Of a DNA stretch of 64,000 nucleotides, positions 1 to 9,648 are shown in pieces. Position numbers and translations under genes: made by a program. The DNA comes from Lysobacter ciconiae. Its GTDB lineage: Bacteria; Pseudomonadota; Gammaproteobacteria; Xanthomonadales; Xanthomonadaceae. The notes below the pieces were generated by a model. The model searched no databases, had not been told where the DNA came from, and saw nothing but the letters and a program-made list of their open reading frames with translations. Position 1 is the first letter of the stretch, and the number at the start of each line of letters is the position of its first letter. The DNA lies in NCBI RefSeq assembly GCF_015209725.1, contig NZ_CP063656.1, positions 851,001-915,000 on the forward strand, in the 5' to 3' direction.

Positions 1-963
1 AAGAAGGCGCTGCATCTTCGCGGCGTGCATACGCTGGTGCTGGATGAGGCGGACCGCATGCTCGACATGGGCTTCGAGGACCAGATCCGCGAGATCGTCG
101 GCAAGCTGCCCGCAGATCGGCAGGGCCTGATGTTCTCGGCGACGTTCCCGGACGCGATCCGCACCCTGGCCGGCGCGATGCTGCGCACGCCGCTGCAGGT
201 CACTGTGGAATCGTCGGAAAGCCCGACCCGCATCCGCCAGCTGTTCTACGAAGTGGAGCCGGGCCGCAAGACGCCGCTGCTGGCGGCGCTGCTGCTGCAG
301 TTCCGCCCGGAGTCGTGTGTGGTGTTCTGCAACATGCGCCGTGACACCGAGGAGGTCGTGGCTTCGCTTGCCCACTACGGATTCACGGCGCTGGCGCTGC
401 ACGGCGACATGGAGCAGCGCGATCGTGACGAGATCCTGCTGCGCTTTGCCAACCGCAGTTGCAGCGTGCTGGTCGCCAGTGACGTCGCCGCGCGCGGGCT
501 GGATGTCGAGGACCTGGCCGCGGTGGTCAACTATGAGCTGCCGACGGACGCCGACACCTACGTGCACCGGATCGGGCGCACCGGTCGCGCCGGCCGGGAA
601 GGGCTGGCGCTGAGCCTTTGTGCTCCCGCGGAAGTGTCGCGCGCCGACATGATCGCCCTGCATACCGGCACGCCGCTGGAGTGGGTGCGCGCAACACCGC
701 TTGCCGGGAAGGCCGCCGGTGTGGTGCCGGCGGCGATGGTCACCTTGCGCATCGACGGCGGCAAGACCGACAAGCTGCGACCGGGCGACATCGTCGGCGC
801 GCTGACCGGAGATGCGGGCCTGCCGTCGTCGGCGATCGGCAAGATCGACGTGTTCGCCAGGCGCTCCTATGTCGCCGTCGCCCGCGGCAAGGCCGACGCG
901 GCGCTGGCCCGCCTGCGCGAAGGCAGGATCAAGAACCGGCGCTTCCGCATCCAGCGGATCTGA
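1..963 (+). CDS. dbpA: ATP-dependent RNA helicase DbpA, 3' part (5' end outside the window)
   Basis: The reading frame is open from the first base, so this is the C-terminal two thirds of the gene. It begins just before the DEAD box (LVLDEADRMLDMGF) and continues through SAT motif III (MFSATFP), the second RecA domain and motif VI (HRIGRTGRAG). The last ~75 residues (from VTLRIDGGKTDKLRPGD) match the DbpA RNA-binding domain, an RRM-like fold that recognises hairpin 92 of 23S rRNA. DbpA is a 3'-to-5' RNA helicase acting in 50S subunit maturation. The C-terminal domain is what separates DbpA from other DEAD-box helicases. It ends 9 bp from the convergent transporter gene. Confidence 0.93.
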   Translation, partial: KKALHLRGVHTLVLDEADRMLDMGFEDQIREIVGKLPADRQGLMFSATFPDAIRTLAGAMLRTPLQVTVESSESPTRIRQLFYEVEPGRKTPLLAALLLQFRPESCVVFCNMRRDTEEVVASLAHYGFTALALHGDMEQRDRDEILLRFANRSCSVLVASDVAARGLDVEDLAAVVNYELPTDADTYVHRIGRTGRAGREGLALSLCAPAEVSRADMIALHTGTPLEWVRATPLAGKAAGVVPAAMVTLRIDGGKTDKLRPGDIVGALTGDAGLPSSAIGKIDVFARRSYVAVARGKADAALARLREGRIKNRRFRIQRI

Positions 964-971
964 CCCCGGGG

Positions 972-1916
972 CTAGTCGACGACGATCTTCGACTCGGCGG
1001 TGGCAAGCATCTCCGGATGCCCGCCGCGACGCGGCTTGCCCAGCAGCGGGTAGATGAACACCGCGATCAGGATGATCGCCACCCCGAGGTAGAACTGCAG
1101 GCTCAGCTCGTGCTGCTCGCCCAGCAGGAGGATGGCCAGTGCGATGGCGTAGACCGGTTCCAGGTTGACCGCCAGTTGCGCCGAGAACGCACTCATGTGG
1201 CGCAGCGCCGCCAGTGACAGCGCGAACGGCAACAGCGTGCAGCCCAACGCCAGCACGAGCAGCCAGCCGATGTCGCGCGCGCTGGGCAGCGTGAGCAGGT
1301 TGGTATCGCCCAGCACCGGCAGGACATACGGCAGCACCGGTGCCAGCAGCGTCAGCGCCAGGGTGCCCGCGCCCAGTTCCAGCGCGGTCACGGTCAGCGG
1401 ATCGGCATGCTCGACCAGGCGCTTGTTAAGCGAACCGAACAGCGCCACCAGCAACGCCGACACCGCGCCGACGACAATGCCGATGCGCATGCCGTCAGGC
1501 ACACCGCCGACCACCAAGGCCACTCCGGGCAGGACGGCCACGCCGAGCATGAAGTCGCGCCGCGAGAACCGGCTGCGCGCCAGCCACGGCTCGACCAGCG
1601 CAGTGAAGACGGTGGCCAGCGCAATGCACGTCGCGCCGATGGAGGCGTTGGACAGCTTGATCGCGGCGTAGAAGGTCAGCCAGTGCAGTGATACCAACAC
1701 CCCGATGCCGGCGTAGGCCCACAGCAGCCGGCGGGGCATCGCGCGCAGTCCGCGCCACACCCGCGGCACCAGCGCCAGCGCTGCCGTCACCATCAGCATC
1801 CGCCACCACACCAGAGGCAGCGCGGCGAGCGTGATCACCTTGCCGAGGATGGCCGTGAAGCCCCACAACAGGACGCAGAAGTGGATCTGCAGGAAGGCTT
1901 TGTTGGTCGGGGTCAT
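972..1916 (-). CDS. EamA/DMT-superfamily transporter
   Basis: A 314-residue inner-membrane protein with about ten hydrophobic segments, arranged as two tandem EamA repeats (roughly residues 10-140 and 155-290). This is the standard length and plan of drug/metabolite transporters of the DMT superfamily, which usually export amino acids or metabolites. The opening segment (FLQIHFCVLLWGFTAILGK) is typical of the family. The substrate cannot be read from sequence. It converges on dbpA with almost no spacer and leaves a 65 bp gap to the VOC gene upstream on the same strand. Confidence 0.85.
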   Translation of the reverse strand: MTPTNKAFLQIHFCVLLWGFTAILGKVITLAALPLVWWRMLMVTAALALVPRVWRGLRAMPRRLLWAYAGIGVLVSLHWLTFYAAIKLSNASIGATCIALATVFTALVEPWLARSRFSRRDFMLGVAVLPGVALVVGGVPDGMRIGIVVGAVSALLVALFGSLNKRLVEHADPLTVTALELGAGTLALTLLAPVLPYVLPVLGDTNLLTLPSARDIGWLLVLALGCTLLPFALSLAALRHMSAFSAQLAVNLEPVYAIALAILLLGEQHELSLQFYLGVAIILIAVFIYPLLGKPRRGGHPEMLATAESKIVVD

Positions 1917-1981
1917 CGCATCGGGCCGCAGTCAGCGGCACATTGTGCGCAATGCAGCCAACCGTGGCGAGCGCGCCGGGG

Positions 1982-2452
1982 CTAGTGAACCGCTGCGCGG
2001 GTCTCGCCCTCGGGCTCGTCGAGCGACAGCCAGGGGTCGTAACTGCCAAACCACCACATGTGGCCTTCAATATCCAGGCAGCCGTAGCCGCGTCCGCCGT
2101 AGTCCTGGTTGGCGATGTCGCGGATGATTTCCGCGCCGGCGGCGATCGCGCGCGCGTAATGCGCGTCCGGATCGCGCACCACGACGCAACTGGTCTGGGT
2201 CTCGCGTCCGCCGATCTGGTCGGGCTGGACCATGCGCAGCCGCCAGCGATCGACCGGGTCGTTGGCGGCGAACTCGTCGCGCGCCGAAGCCAGCATCACC
2301 ATGCCGCCCTCAAGAACCAGCTGCGCGTGGTGGACGTAGCGCTCGTCGGCGTGGACGGACAGGCGCCTGAATCCGAACGCTTCACACAACCAGTCGATCG
2401 CGACGTGGGCGTTGCGGTACTGCAGGCACGGGATGATCGTGCTGTTGGCCAT
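1982..2452 (-). CDS. VOC (glyoxalase/bleomycin-resistance fold) family protein
   Basis: 156 residues with the paired beta-alpha-beta-beta-beta pattern of the vicinal oxygen chelate fold, from IIPCLQYRNAHVAIDWLCEAFGF through GYGCLDIEGHMWWFGSYDPW. The segment VVVRDPDAHYARAIAAGAEI is typical of PhnB/glyoxalase-like members. Such proteins bind a divalent metal and act as lyases, dioxygenases or ligand-binding resistance proteins. The substrate is not predictable. It starts 5 bp after the stop of the preceding minus-strand gene, so the two probably form a small operon. Confidence 0.8.
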   Translation of the reverse strand: MANSTIIPCLQYRNAHVAIDWLCEAFGFRRLSVHADERYVHHAQLVLEGGMVMLASARDEFAANDPVDRWRLRMVQPDQIGGRETQTSCVVVRDPDAHYARAIAAGAEIIRDIANQDYGGRGYGCLDIEGHMWWFGSYDPWLSLDEPEGETRAAVH

Positions 2453-2457
2453 GGGAA

Positions 2458-2763
2458 TTACTCCCGGACGTCGGACTCGTCGGTTTCGAACTCGGCAAGC
2501 ACGTCCAGCTTGAATGCAAGGGCTTCGACCGTCTCGCGTACGCGCTCCGCGGCCGCGTCGTCGGGCGCGTCCACCTCGATCACCTGCATTCCCGGGCCGC
2601 TGTCCTCGGACAGGCCGGCGGAGCTGGAGTCAGGATCGTCCATGTGCGGCATGAGGTCCTGGATCTCCTCCACGTGCTCGATCTCGGGGAGGCTGGCTAG
2701 CAGGTCGCGGATGGCACGGCTGGCATCGTCGCCGCCGGTGATCCTGATGCGTATCAGTGGCAT
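2458..2763 (-). CDS. conserved hypothetical protein, about 101 aa
   Basis: I set the start at the ATG at 2763 (MPLIRIRITGGDDASRAIR) because the beta-strand-like opening begins there; the frame stays open 19 codons further upstream but that part reads like intergenic sequence. The protein is acidic and has alternating short strands and helices, with no signal peptide or membrane segment. I do not recognise a characterised family. It lies just upstream of the VOC gene with a 5 bp spacer and is probably co-transcribed with it. Confidence 0.6.
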   Translation of the reverse strand: MPLIRIRITGGDDASRAIRDLLASLPEIEHVEEIQDLMPHMDDPDSSSAGLSEDSGPGMQVIEVDAPDDAAAERVRETVEALAFKLDVLAEFETDESDVRE

Positions 2764-2889
2764 GGGAAGCGCCTTGTGGGGAAGGTCGCTCAAGGCTAGG
2801 GAGCGCACGCGCAAAAGCACGTGACGGGCCCGCGGCAGATGGGGACGGCGTTCATCCGCGGCTGCGATCCAGGCTGCGCGGTGTGGCGT

Positions 2890-3879
2890 TCAGCCTTCCG
2901 GCATCTCGCGCACCGGCAGCGGCACGTTGCACAGGTCGATGTGGCCGGCGCTGGATTTGTACCAGTCGTCGCGCCGGTTGCGTCGGGCCTCGGTGACGGC
3001 CGCGAACGTGGCGCTGTCGGTCCGCAGCAACTGCAGGCGCTCGCGTTGGTCGGCCGGCAGCTCGCTCGCCAGGCGGATGGTCGCGATGGGGGTGCGTCGG
3101 GCCGGGTTGTCGTAGACGCCCATCGGTTCCGGCCCGCGCGGGGTGGCAGACAGGAACTCCATGCCGCGCACGACGCGGCCGACCAGGGTGATGTTGCGAT
3201 CCAGCTGGCGCGGCGATTGGCCGATGACCACGTAAAGCTCTGCACCATTGCTGGAATCGGCCGCCATGTCACGGCCGGCACCGAGCGCCCCGTAACAATG
3301 CGTCATCCAGGCGCTACCACCCGCCGGATCCTGCGCGGCAGGGAAACCGTCGACAAAGCCGACCTGCGGCGCCCAGCCATCGGAATCGGCGAGGGCGGTG
3401 AATGCAAGCCCCGCCGCGGGGCGCTCAAACTCCGCCGGCAGGTGGGTCCGTGCACCGCCCAGCGAGCGGGCGCCGAGCTCGCCGGCATCCGGATCGCCGA
3501 ACTGCACCACGAAGTTGTCCTGGGCACGGTAGATGCTCAGGTCGTCCCAGAAGTGTTCACGGGCGAGGGTGCGGATATTGGCCACGTGCTCGGGCGCGAA
3601 GCCGGGCGCCAGTTCGATGACCACGCGTCCGCCGGCCACGTCCATATACAGGATGTTGCCGGGATCGGGCGTGCGCCAGTCCGCGTCCGGTGAAGCGGCG
3701 AGGATCTCGCTGACCGACGGGGCCTTGATTGGAGCATCGGAGACGGCTGGCGTTTGCGCCTGGGCTGCGTGTGCCGTTGGCAAGCCGATGCAGGCGCCCA
3801 CCAGGACGGATGAGAGCAGGGCCGACGACAACACGGTAGACGTCAGCAGGGCGGACAACGGCAGGCGTGGGCTTGGCAA
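2890..3879 (-). CDS. secreted cyclophilin-type peptidyl-prolyl isomerase
   Basis: 329 residues if translation starts at the TTG at 3879, which is preceded six bases away by AAAAGGAG. The frame continues to an ATG at 3966, but that extension places 29 charged residues ahead of the signal peptide. The N-terminus then reads as a signal peptide ([20 protein letters not shown]...AHA). A cyclophilin domain follows from [28 protein letters not shown] through the [14 protein letters not shown] region, with a long insertion. It probably catalyses prolyl isomerisation of periplasmic proteins. The C-terminal ~75 residues are an extension beyond the usual domain. Confidence 0.82.
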   Translation of the reverse strand: MPSPRLPLSALLTSTVLSSALLSSVLVGACIGLPTAHAAQAQTPAVSDAPIKAPSVSEILAASPDADWRTPDPGNILYMDVAGGRVVIELAPGFAPEHVANIRTLAREHFWDDLSIYRAQDNFVVQFGDPDAGELGARSLGGARTHLPAEFERPAAGLAFTALADSDGWAPQVGFVDGFPAAQDPAGGSAWMTHCYGALGAGRDMAADSSNGAELYVVIGQSPRQLDRNITLVGRVVRGMEFLSATPRGPEPMGVYDNPARRTPIATIRLASELPADQRERLQLLRTDSATFAAVTEARRNRRDDWYKSSAGHIDLCNVPLPVREMPEG

Positions 3880-4021
3880 GGGCGGCTCCTTTTTGGGCAA
3901 GCATACGGCAGTCGCCCGATTCTGACGGAATCCGCACGCGCCAGCCAATGCGGCCTGTGCGGCCAATGCCCGGGCGCGCCGCGCGCGCCCACCAATCAGT
4001 CGCGCAACGCGCTACGTAAAC

Positions 4022-5269
4022 TCAGTCGGCGTATTTGGCGATGAAGTCACGCAGCTGCGGATAGACCTGTCCGCGCCAGCGGCGGCCGCTGAAGATGCCG
4101 TAGTGGCCGGCGCCCTCGATGGTGCTGTGCAGGTGGTCGGCCTCGGCGATGCCGGTGCACAGCTCGTGCGCCGCGCGGGTCTGGCCCTGGCCGGAAATAT
4201 CATCCAGTTCGCCCTCGATCGTCATCAGCGCCGTGCCGGTGATCGCCGCCGGGTCCACGCGCTCACCGGCGACGTCCCACAGGCCGCGCGGCAACAGGTG
4301 GTCCTGGAACACGGTCTGGATGGTGTCCAGGTAGTAAGCCGCCGGCATGTCGAGCACCGCGTTGTAGTCGTCATAGAACTTGCGGTGCGACTGGGCGTCG
4401 TCCAGGTCGCCGTTGAGGACGTCCTGGTAGAACTTCATGTGCGACTGAGCGTGGCGCTCGGGATTCATCGCCATGAAGCCGGTGTGCTGGAGGAAGCCCG
4501 GATAGACGCGACGCCCGCGGCCCGGATAGTTGTGCGGGACTTCGTGGATCAGGTTCTCGCTGAACCACGACAGCGGCTTGTGCGTGGCCAGCTCGTTGAC
4601 CTGGGTGGGGCTCTCGCGGGGGTCGATCGGCCCGCCCATCATCACCATCGAGCGCGGGGTCTGCTCGCCGCGCGAGGCCATCAGCGAAACCGCCGCAAGT
4701 ACCGGCACCGTGGGCTGGCACACGCTCACCACGTGCAGGTTGTCGGCGCCGATGAAGCGGATGAATTCCTGGATGTAGGCGATGTAGTCGTCCAGGGTGA
4801 ACTCACCCTCGCTGACCGGGATCATGCGTGCATCGGTCCAGTCGGTGATGTAGACCTTGTGGTCGCGCAGCATCGTGCGCACGGTGTCGCGCAGCAGCGT
4901 GCTGTGGTGACCCGACAGCGGGGCGACCACGAGGACGGGCGGCTGGCCGCGCATCTCGGTGAGGTTGCCGGCATCGTCGGTGTAGCGCTTGAAGCGCAGC
5001 AACCGGCAGAACGGCTTGTGCACCATCTCGCGCTCGATCACCGGATGCTCGACACCGTCGAACTCGATGGAGTGGATGCCGAACTCGGGTTTCTCGTAGT
5101 CCTTGCCGATGCGGTACATCAGCTCGCAGGCGGCTGCGAACTGGTCGGCGCCGGGAAGCTTGCCCAGCCACGTGTTGGAGCCGCCAAAAATCTTCGCGCA
5201 CGCATCGGCCCAATAGGTCATCGGTGCCATCCACGCGCGGTTGAACTCGTGCATCTGGTAAAGCAGCAT
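4022..5269 (-). CDS. phaZ: intracellular polyhydroxyalkanoate depolymerase
   Basis: 415 residues, the usual length for PhaZ of the Ralstonia type. The N-terminal segment MLLYQMHEFNRAWMAPMTYW is characteristic. The lipase-box equivalent is VSVCQPT with Cys184 as nucleophile, where most lipases have Ser; this is the known feature of intracellular PhaZ1-type enzymes. The acid (EGELDDISG) and histidine (GAGHYGIFSG) regions are near the C-terminus. It mobilises stored poly(3-hydroxybutyrate) granules. No PHA synthase or phasin gene lies in the window, so it stands alone here. Confidence 0.92.
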   Translation of the reverse strand: MLLYQMHEFNRAWMAPMTYWADACAKIFGGSNTWLGKLPGADQFAAACELMYRIGKDYEKPEFGIHSIEFDGVEHPVIEREMVHKPFCRLLRFKRYTDDAGNLTEMRGQPPVLVVAPLSGHHSTLLRDTVRTMLRDHKVYITDWTDARMIPVSEGEFTLDDYIAYIQEFIRFIGADNLHVVSVCQPTVPVLAAVSLMASRGEQTPRSMVMMGGPIDPRESPTQVNELATHKPLSWFSENLIHEVPHNYPGRGRRVYPGFLQHTGFMAMNPERHAQSHMKFYQDVLNGDLDDAQSHRKFYDDYNAVLDMPAAYYLDTIQTVFQDHLLPRGLWDVAGERVDPAAITGTALMTIEGELDDISGQGQTRAAHELCTGIAEADHLHSTIEGAGHYGIFSGRRWRGQVYPQLRDFIAKYAD

Positions 5270-5350
5270 GTAAAGCCTTGGCAGAAAATTGGTGCGTTGC
5301 AGCGTAACGGAAACGAAGCGCTGGTACGTGAATCAGCGTCGCGGTTATCC

Positions 5351-5959
5351 TCAGTCGACCGCCTCCAGCGCCGCCAGGCCGGCCCGCATCGCGGGCCCCA
5401 GCCACAGGTGTGAACCCAGCGGATGCAGGCCGATGCGGGCGAACCGCTCGCGATAGAACTTCTCCGGGCGCGCCTGGAATCCCACCGTATCGCCGTCGAT
5501 GCCGTCGCTGCGGGTGAAGGTCTCCAGGAACGCAACGCCCGCACAGAGGTCCGCCAGCGCCGGCAGCCCGCGATCCAGCTCGCGCGTGGGCAGGTAGTGC
5601 AGCACGTCGCTGCAGACCAGCAGGTCCACCGGGCCACACGGTCGCAGGTACTCGAAATCGCCGAAACGGGCCAGGTGCAGGTTGCGGCGCGCACCGAAGC
5701 GGCCGACCGCGTACTCGCTGCTGTCAAAACCCAGGTAGTCCAGTTTCGGTCGCAGCTTCAACAACGGCGCGCGCCACGCTCCTTCCCCGCACCCGATGTC
5801 GAGCACGCTGCGGATCGGTCGCTCAAGGTGGTACTCCGCGGTGGCGACGGCGAGGGCGACCTTGCGCGCGAGCCTCGCCGGGCCGCCGATCGCCGCGCCA
5901 CGGGTTGCCGGGTCGCGGTACCACTGGTCGAAATAGGCCTGGTCGTAGTGTTTGCTCAT
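5351..5959 (-). CDS. class I SAM-dependent methyltransferase
   Basis: 202 residues from the ATG at 5959 (MSKHYDQAYFDQWYRDP). The open frame extends further upstream, but that would overlap the divergent membrane-protein gene. Motif I of the Rossmann methyltransferase fold is clear (SVLDIGCGEGAWRAPLLKL), with the acidic motif II equivalent (YLGFDSSEY) and motif IV (VDLLVCSDVLHYL). Substrate unknown; nodulation-like or small-molecule methyltransferases have this size. It is divergently transcribed from the gene at 6050, with 90 bp between the two starts. Confidence 0.82.
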   Translation of the reverse strand: MSKHYDQAYFDQWYRDPATRGAAIGGPARLARKVALAVATAEYHLERPIRSVLDIGCGEGAWRAPLLKLRPKLDYLGFDSSEYAVGRFGARRNLHLARFGDFEYLRPCGPVDLLVCSDVLHYLPTRELDRGLPALADLCAGVAFLETFTRSDGIDGDTVGFQARPEKFYRERFARIGLHPLGSHLWLGPAMRAGLAALEAVD

Positions 5960-6049
5960 CGGACTCGCTGCATCGGGGTCGGGGCGCACGCGCGCTGCGC
6001 GGCGTGCCATCCTAGCGCGCGAACCCGTCAGACAAGGACCGCCCGTCGC

Positions 6050-6502
6050 ATGAACGCCTATCTCTGGACCAAGACCTTCCATCTCGTTTTCGTGATTGCC
6101 TGGATGGCGGCGGTGTTCTACCTGCCGCGCATCCTGGTCAATCTGGCCGAGGCCGGCGAGGAGCCCGCAGTGCGGGCGCGGCTGGGGCTGATGGGCCAGC
6201 GCCTGTACCGCTTCGGCCACGCCATGTTCGGGCTGTCGCTGGTTCTGGGCATCGTGCTTTGGCTGGGCTACCGGTTCCTGCCGGACTTCCCGACCATGGT
6301 GGTGTCGGGAAGCGGCTGGTTGCACGCCAAGCTGCTGCTGGTGGCGATGCTGCTCGCCTATTACATCTTCAGCGGGCGCTGGCTGAAAGGCATGCTGGCC
6401 GGGCGACCGTTGCCCTCGTCCAGGGCGCTGCGCTGGTTCAACGAGATACCCGTGCTGGTCCTGGTGGCGATCGTCTGGCTGGTGCTGGCAAAACCCTTCT
6501 AG
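6050..6502 (+). CDS. hemJ: HemJ-like (CopD superfamily) inner-membrane protein, probable protoporphyrinogen oxidase
   Basis: 150 residues with four hydrophobic segments, the length of HemJ. Family landmarks are visible: the first helix with Trp-Lys-x-Phe-His (LWTKTFHLVFVIAWMAAVFYLPR), the loop GWLHAKLLLV before helix 3, and RWFNEIPVLVLVAIVWLVLAKPF at the end. HemJ proteins are heme-containing enzymes that oxidise protoporphyrinogen IX in bacteria lacking HemG or HemY. CopD-like copper proteins share the fold, so the enzymatic assignment is by family resemblance. The ATG lies in gtcgcATG, with a purine-rich stretch (acaagga) upstream. Confidence 0.7.
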   Translation: MNAYLWTKTFHLVFVIAWMAAVFYLPRILVNLAEAGEEPAVRARLGLMGQRLYRFGHAMFGLSLVLGIVLWLGYRFLPDFPTMVVSGSGWLHAKLLLVAMLLAYYIFSGRWLKGMLAGRPLPSSRALRWFNEIPVLVLVAIVWLVLAKPF

Positions 6503-6508
6503 GAACGC

Positions 6509-8230
6509 TCAGCCGCCGGCGCGGGACTTGAACCGTTCCTGCGCCGGCAGTTCCACCGGCACGCCGTCTGCATTGCAGGCACCGGCTGCGCAGACCGCGG
6601 CGCGCAGGTAGGGCGTGGACTGCAGCATGAAGTGGAAGATCGCGTTCTGCTCCACGCTGCCGCGCACCGCGCTGCTGCCCGGTCCGCGCGCCCAGATGCC
6701 GACATCGTCGCCGCCGTGTGACTCGGACGTGGCCGGGACCAGCGCTTCCTGCATGTAGTCCGGTGACGTCGTGTCCACCGAGGCCAGGTCGGGGCGGCCG
6801 GTGGCAGCCCGGTAGTTCTTTGCCGCGTGCGGGAAGGTTTTCGGTCCGGCCGGCTGGGCATCGCTGGCGCCGGTGTAGCCCGGGCCATTGGAGTAGCTCA
6901 GGGTGGTGTAGGGCATGCCGCGGGCGTCAAGGGTCAGCACGCGCTCGCCATCCTTGGGCTCGTGCACCTTGTCGAGGATCGGGTTGCCGCGCGCCGGGTA
7001 GCCGACAAAGCTGAGGGTGTGGGCATGGTCGGCGGTCACCAGGATCAGGGTGTCCTCGGCGGAGGTGAGCGTGTTGGCGACCTCGACCGCTTCGGCCATC
7101 GCGATGGTGTCAGTGAGCGCGCGGTAGGCGTTGCCCTGGTGATGGGCGTGGTCGATGCGGCCGCCTTCGACCAGCAGCACGAAGCCGTTGGGGTTGCGCG
7201 ACAGGCGGGCGATCGCCGCCGCGGTCATCTCCGCCAGGCTGGGTTCGCCTGCGGCATCGCCCGCGCGGTCGTGTTCGTATTGCATGTGGCTGGGTTCAAA
7301 CAGGCCCAGCAGCGGCTGGTCGATCGGCGCGGCGGCAAACTGCTCGGCATTCCAGACATAGCTGCCCGAGGGGTGGCGCTGCTTCCAGCTTGCGATCAGG
7401 TCGCGTCCATCGGCGCGGCGGCCGGATTGCTGCGGGTACTCGGGATCGGTCTGGGTGGCCGGCATGAAGTTGGTCCGGCCGCCGCCCATCAGCACGTCCG
7501 GGCCGTGCCCGTAGGGCGTCTCGATCAACTGGCGCGCGATGTCCACGCAGCCGGCGGCCAGCGCCTCGGCCGGCATCGCTGCATCCGACTCCCAGCCACG
7601 ATCGGCCGAGTGGGTGAAGGTGGCGGCCGGGGTGGCGTGGGTGACCCGCGTGGTGGTGACCACGCCGGTCGCCATGCCGCTGCCCGCGGCGAGTTGCCAC
7701 AGGGTGATCATCGGCGCTGCGAGCGCGCCCTTGCAGTCGCCCAGCTGTGGCGACTGGCCGATGCTGATCACGCCGGCGCGGGTCTTAACGCCGGTCGCCA
7801 TGGCGCTCATCGTGCCTGCGGAATCGGGGGTCTGCAGGTCGGTGTTGTAGGTCTTGCTCAGCGCGGTGGCCGGGAAATGTTCCCAGCTCAGGCGATTGTC
7901 CTCGCCCGCGCCACCCTTGCGCTGGCCGTCCAGGATGCGCGCGGCCGCGACCGTCGGCAGGCTCATGCCGTCGCCCACGAACAGGATCACGTTCTTCGCC
8001 TGTCCGCGCATCGCGCCGCGCTGGGCCGCCTGCGCGGCGCCATCGCGGAACCACCACGGCGCGCTTTCGTCCTGCGGCCGCTGGATCCGTGGCACGTCCA
8101 CATTCACGGCCTCGGTGACGACCGGCGCCGTTGCCGGCGCGATGGATGGCGACGTGGTCGCGCACGCGGCCACCAGCAGGGCAGGGGCGAGGACGAGGCA
8201 GGCGGTTCGCAGCGGGGCGTGGTTGTGCAT
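6509..8230 (-). CDS. phoA: alkaline phosphatase family lipoprotein
   Basis: 573 residues from the ATG at 8230. The N-terminus is a lipoprotein signal with lipobox LVAAC (Cys23), so the enzyme is probably membrane anchored. The PhoA fold is shown by NVILFVGDGMS (metal ligand Asp86), the nucleophile motif TPDSAGTMSAMATG (Ser137), the LLVEGGRIDHAHHQGN segment and LILVTADHAHT, which supply further Zn ligands. It would hydrolyse phosphomonoesters outside the cytoplasm. It is divergent from the DAACS symporter with ~140 bp between starts and converges on hemJ with 6 bp between stops. No Pho box was identified. Confidence 0.88.
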   Translation of the reverse strand: MHNHAPLRTACLVLAPALLVAACATTSPSIAPATAPVVTEAVNVDVPRIQRPQDESAPWWFRDGAAQAAQRGAMRGQAKNVILFVGDGMSLPTVAAARILDGQRKGGAGEDNRLSWEHFPATALSKTYNTDLQTPDSAGTMSAMATGVKTRAGVISIGQSPQLGDCKGALAAPMITLWQLAAGSGMATGVVTTTRVTHATPAATFTHSADRGWESDAAMPAEALAAGCVDIARQLIETPYGHGPDVLMGGGRTNFMPATQTDPEYPQQSGRRADGRDLIASWKQRHPSGSYVWNAEQFAAAPIDQPLLGLFEPSHMQYEHDRAGDAAGEPSLAEMTAAAIARLSRNPNGFVLLVEGGRIDHAHHQGNAYRALTDTIAMAEAVEVANTLTSAEDTLILVTADHAHTLSFVGYPARGNPILDKVHEPKDGERVLTLDARGMPYTTLSYSNGPGYTGASDAQPAGPKTFPHAAKNYRAATGRPDLASVDTTSPDYMQEALVPATSESHGGDDVGIWARGPGSSAVRGSVEQNAIFHFMLQSTPYLRAAVCAAGACNADGVPVELPAQERFKSRAGG

Positions 8231-8370
8231 GGAGGGGTCACGGGCAGTTGCAGAACGCACCATTATGGCCCGCAACTGTTGCGCCGGCTGTGCCGGTTCG
8301 TCTTGCTGGTGTGTTCGCAGGCAGCGCTTCGCTCGGCTATCGTGCATTTCGACCCTTGATTGGCAATGCG

Positions 8371-9648
8371 ATGACGATGGTTTCCTGGTGGCTGTCGATT
8401 CCCTTCTGGAAGCGCGTGCTCGCGGGCTTTGTGTTTGGCGCACTGGCCGGCTGGCTGTTCGGTCCGGCCGCAGAACCCTGGTTCGGCCCGCTGGGCACGG
8501 TGTACGTGACCCTGATCCGGATGATCGCGGTGCCGCTGGTGCTGTTCGCTGTGATCAACGCGGTGGCGTCCCTGCACGGGCAGAAATCCGTTGCCGCGCT
8601 GGGCGGGCGCACGTTCGCCTGGTTTGCCGCGACCGCGGCGCTGGCTGTCTGCGTGGGGCTGGGCGTCGGCTGGGTGCTGCAGCCGGGCGCGGGCGTGACC
8701 GGGCTGACCGTCGCCGCCGATTACGAGGTGCGGGTCGTGCCGTCGGTGGTCGAGGTGCTGCTGGACGTGGTCCCGGGCAACCCGTTTGCCGCGCTGGCGG
8801 AGGGCAAGATCCTCCAGGTGATCGTGTTTGCCGGCTTGGTGGGGTTCGCGCTGGTGAAGCTGGGCGAGCGCACCACCGGACTGCGCAAACTGGCCGGCGA
8901 GGCCAGCGAGACGATGATCCAGATCACCCGCTTCGTACTGGAGATGACGCCGCTGGGAACGTTCGGCCTGATCGCCGCGCTGGTGGGCGCCTACGGCTTC
9001 GAGAAGTTGCTGCCGCTGGGCATGTTCGTTTTCGCGCTGTATCTGGCCTGCGCGCTGCATATCGTGTTCGTCTACGGCAGCCTGCTCCTAAGTCACGGGC
9101 TCAATCCGCTGCGCTTCTTCCGTGGCGCCGCGCCGGCGATGCAGGTGGCGTTCGCGAGTTCATCGAGCTTCGCCTCGATGCCCGCGGCGATGCGCGCGGT
9201 GACCCACAACCTGGGCGTGGACAAGGATTACACCGCTTTCGCGGTGCCGCTGGGGGCGAGCATCAAGATGGACGGCTGCGGGGCGATCTACCCGGCCCTG
9301 ACCAGCCTGTTCGTGGCCCAGTACTTCGATCTGCAGCTGGAGCCCACGCAGTACCTGGTGATCATGCTGGCCTCGGTGCTGGGCAGCTTCGGCACCGCGG
9401 GCGTGCCGGGCACCGCGATCGTGATGGTCACCCTGGTGCTGTCGGCCGCGGGCCTGCCGCTGGAAGGCATCGGCTACCTGGTGGCGATCGACCGCGTGCT
9501 GGACATGGCGCGCACGACAACCAACGTCACCGGGCAAATGCTGGTGCCGGTGCTGGTGGCGCGTGAGACCGGCATGCTCGACATGGAGATCTACAACCGC
9601 GCCTCGACCAATATCGGCATGCTGGAAGGCGATCAGCCCCGCGAGTAG
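8371..9648 (+). CDS. dicarboxylate/amino acid:cation symporter (DAACS family)
   Basis: 425 residues with eight-helix DAACS topology. Family signatures: the serine-rich hairpin loop FASSSSFASMPAAM (the second Met codon at 8377 is an alternative start), MDGCGAIYPA corresponding to the NMDGT motif, and GSFGTAGVPGTAIVM in HP2. Members include GltP, GltT and DctA, which couple uptake of glutamate, aspartate or C4-dicarboxylates to H+ or Na+. The substrate class (Glu/Asp versus dicarboxylate) is not decided by what I can see. The stop overlaps the convergent NUDIX gene by 16 bp. Confidence 0.9.
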   Translation: MTMVSWWLSIPFWKRVLAGFVFGALAGWLFGPAAEPWFGPLGTVYVTLIRMIAVPLVLFAVINAVASLHGQKSVAALGGRTFAWFAATAALAVCVGLGVGWVLQPGAGVTGLTVAADYEVRVVPSVVEVLLDVVPGNPFAALAEGKILQVIVFAGLVGFALVKLGERTTGLRKLAGEASETMIQITRFVLEMTPLGTFGLIAALVGAYGFEKLLPLGMFVFALYLACALHIVFVYGSLLLSHGLNPLRFFRGAAPAMQVAFASSSSFASMPAAMRAVTHNLGVDKDYTAFAVPLGASIKMDGCGAIYPALTSLFVAQYFDLQLEPTQYLVIMLASVLGSFGTAGVPGTAIVMVTLVLSAAGLPLEGIGYLVAIDRVLDMARTTTNVTGQMLVPVLVARETGMLDMEIYNRASTNIGMLEGDQPRE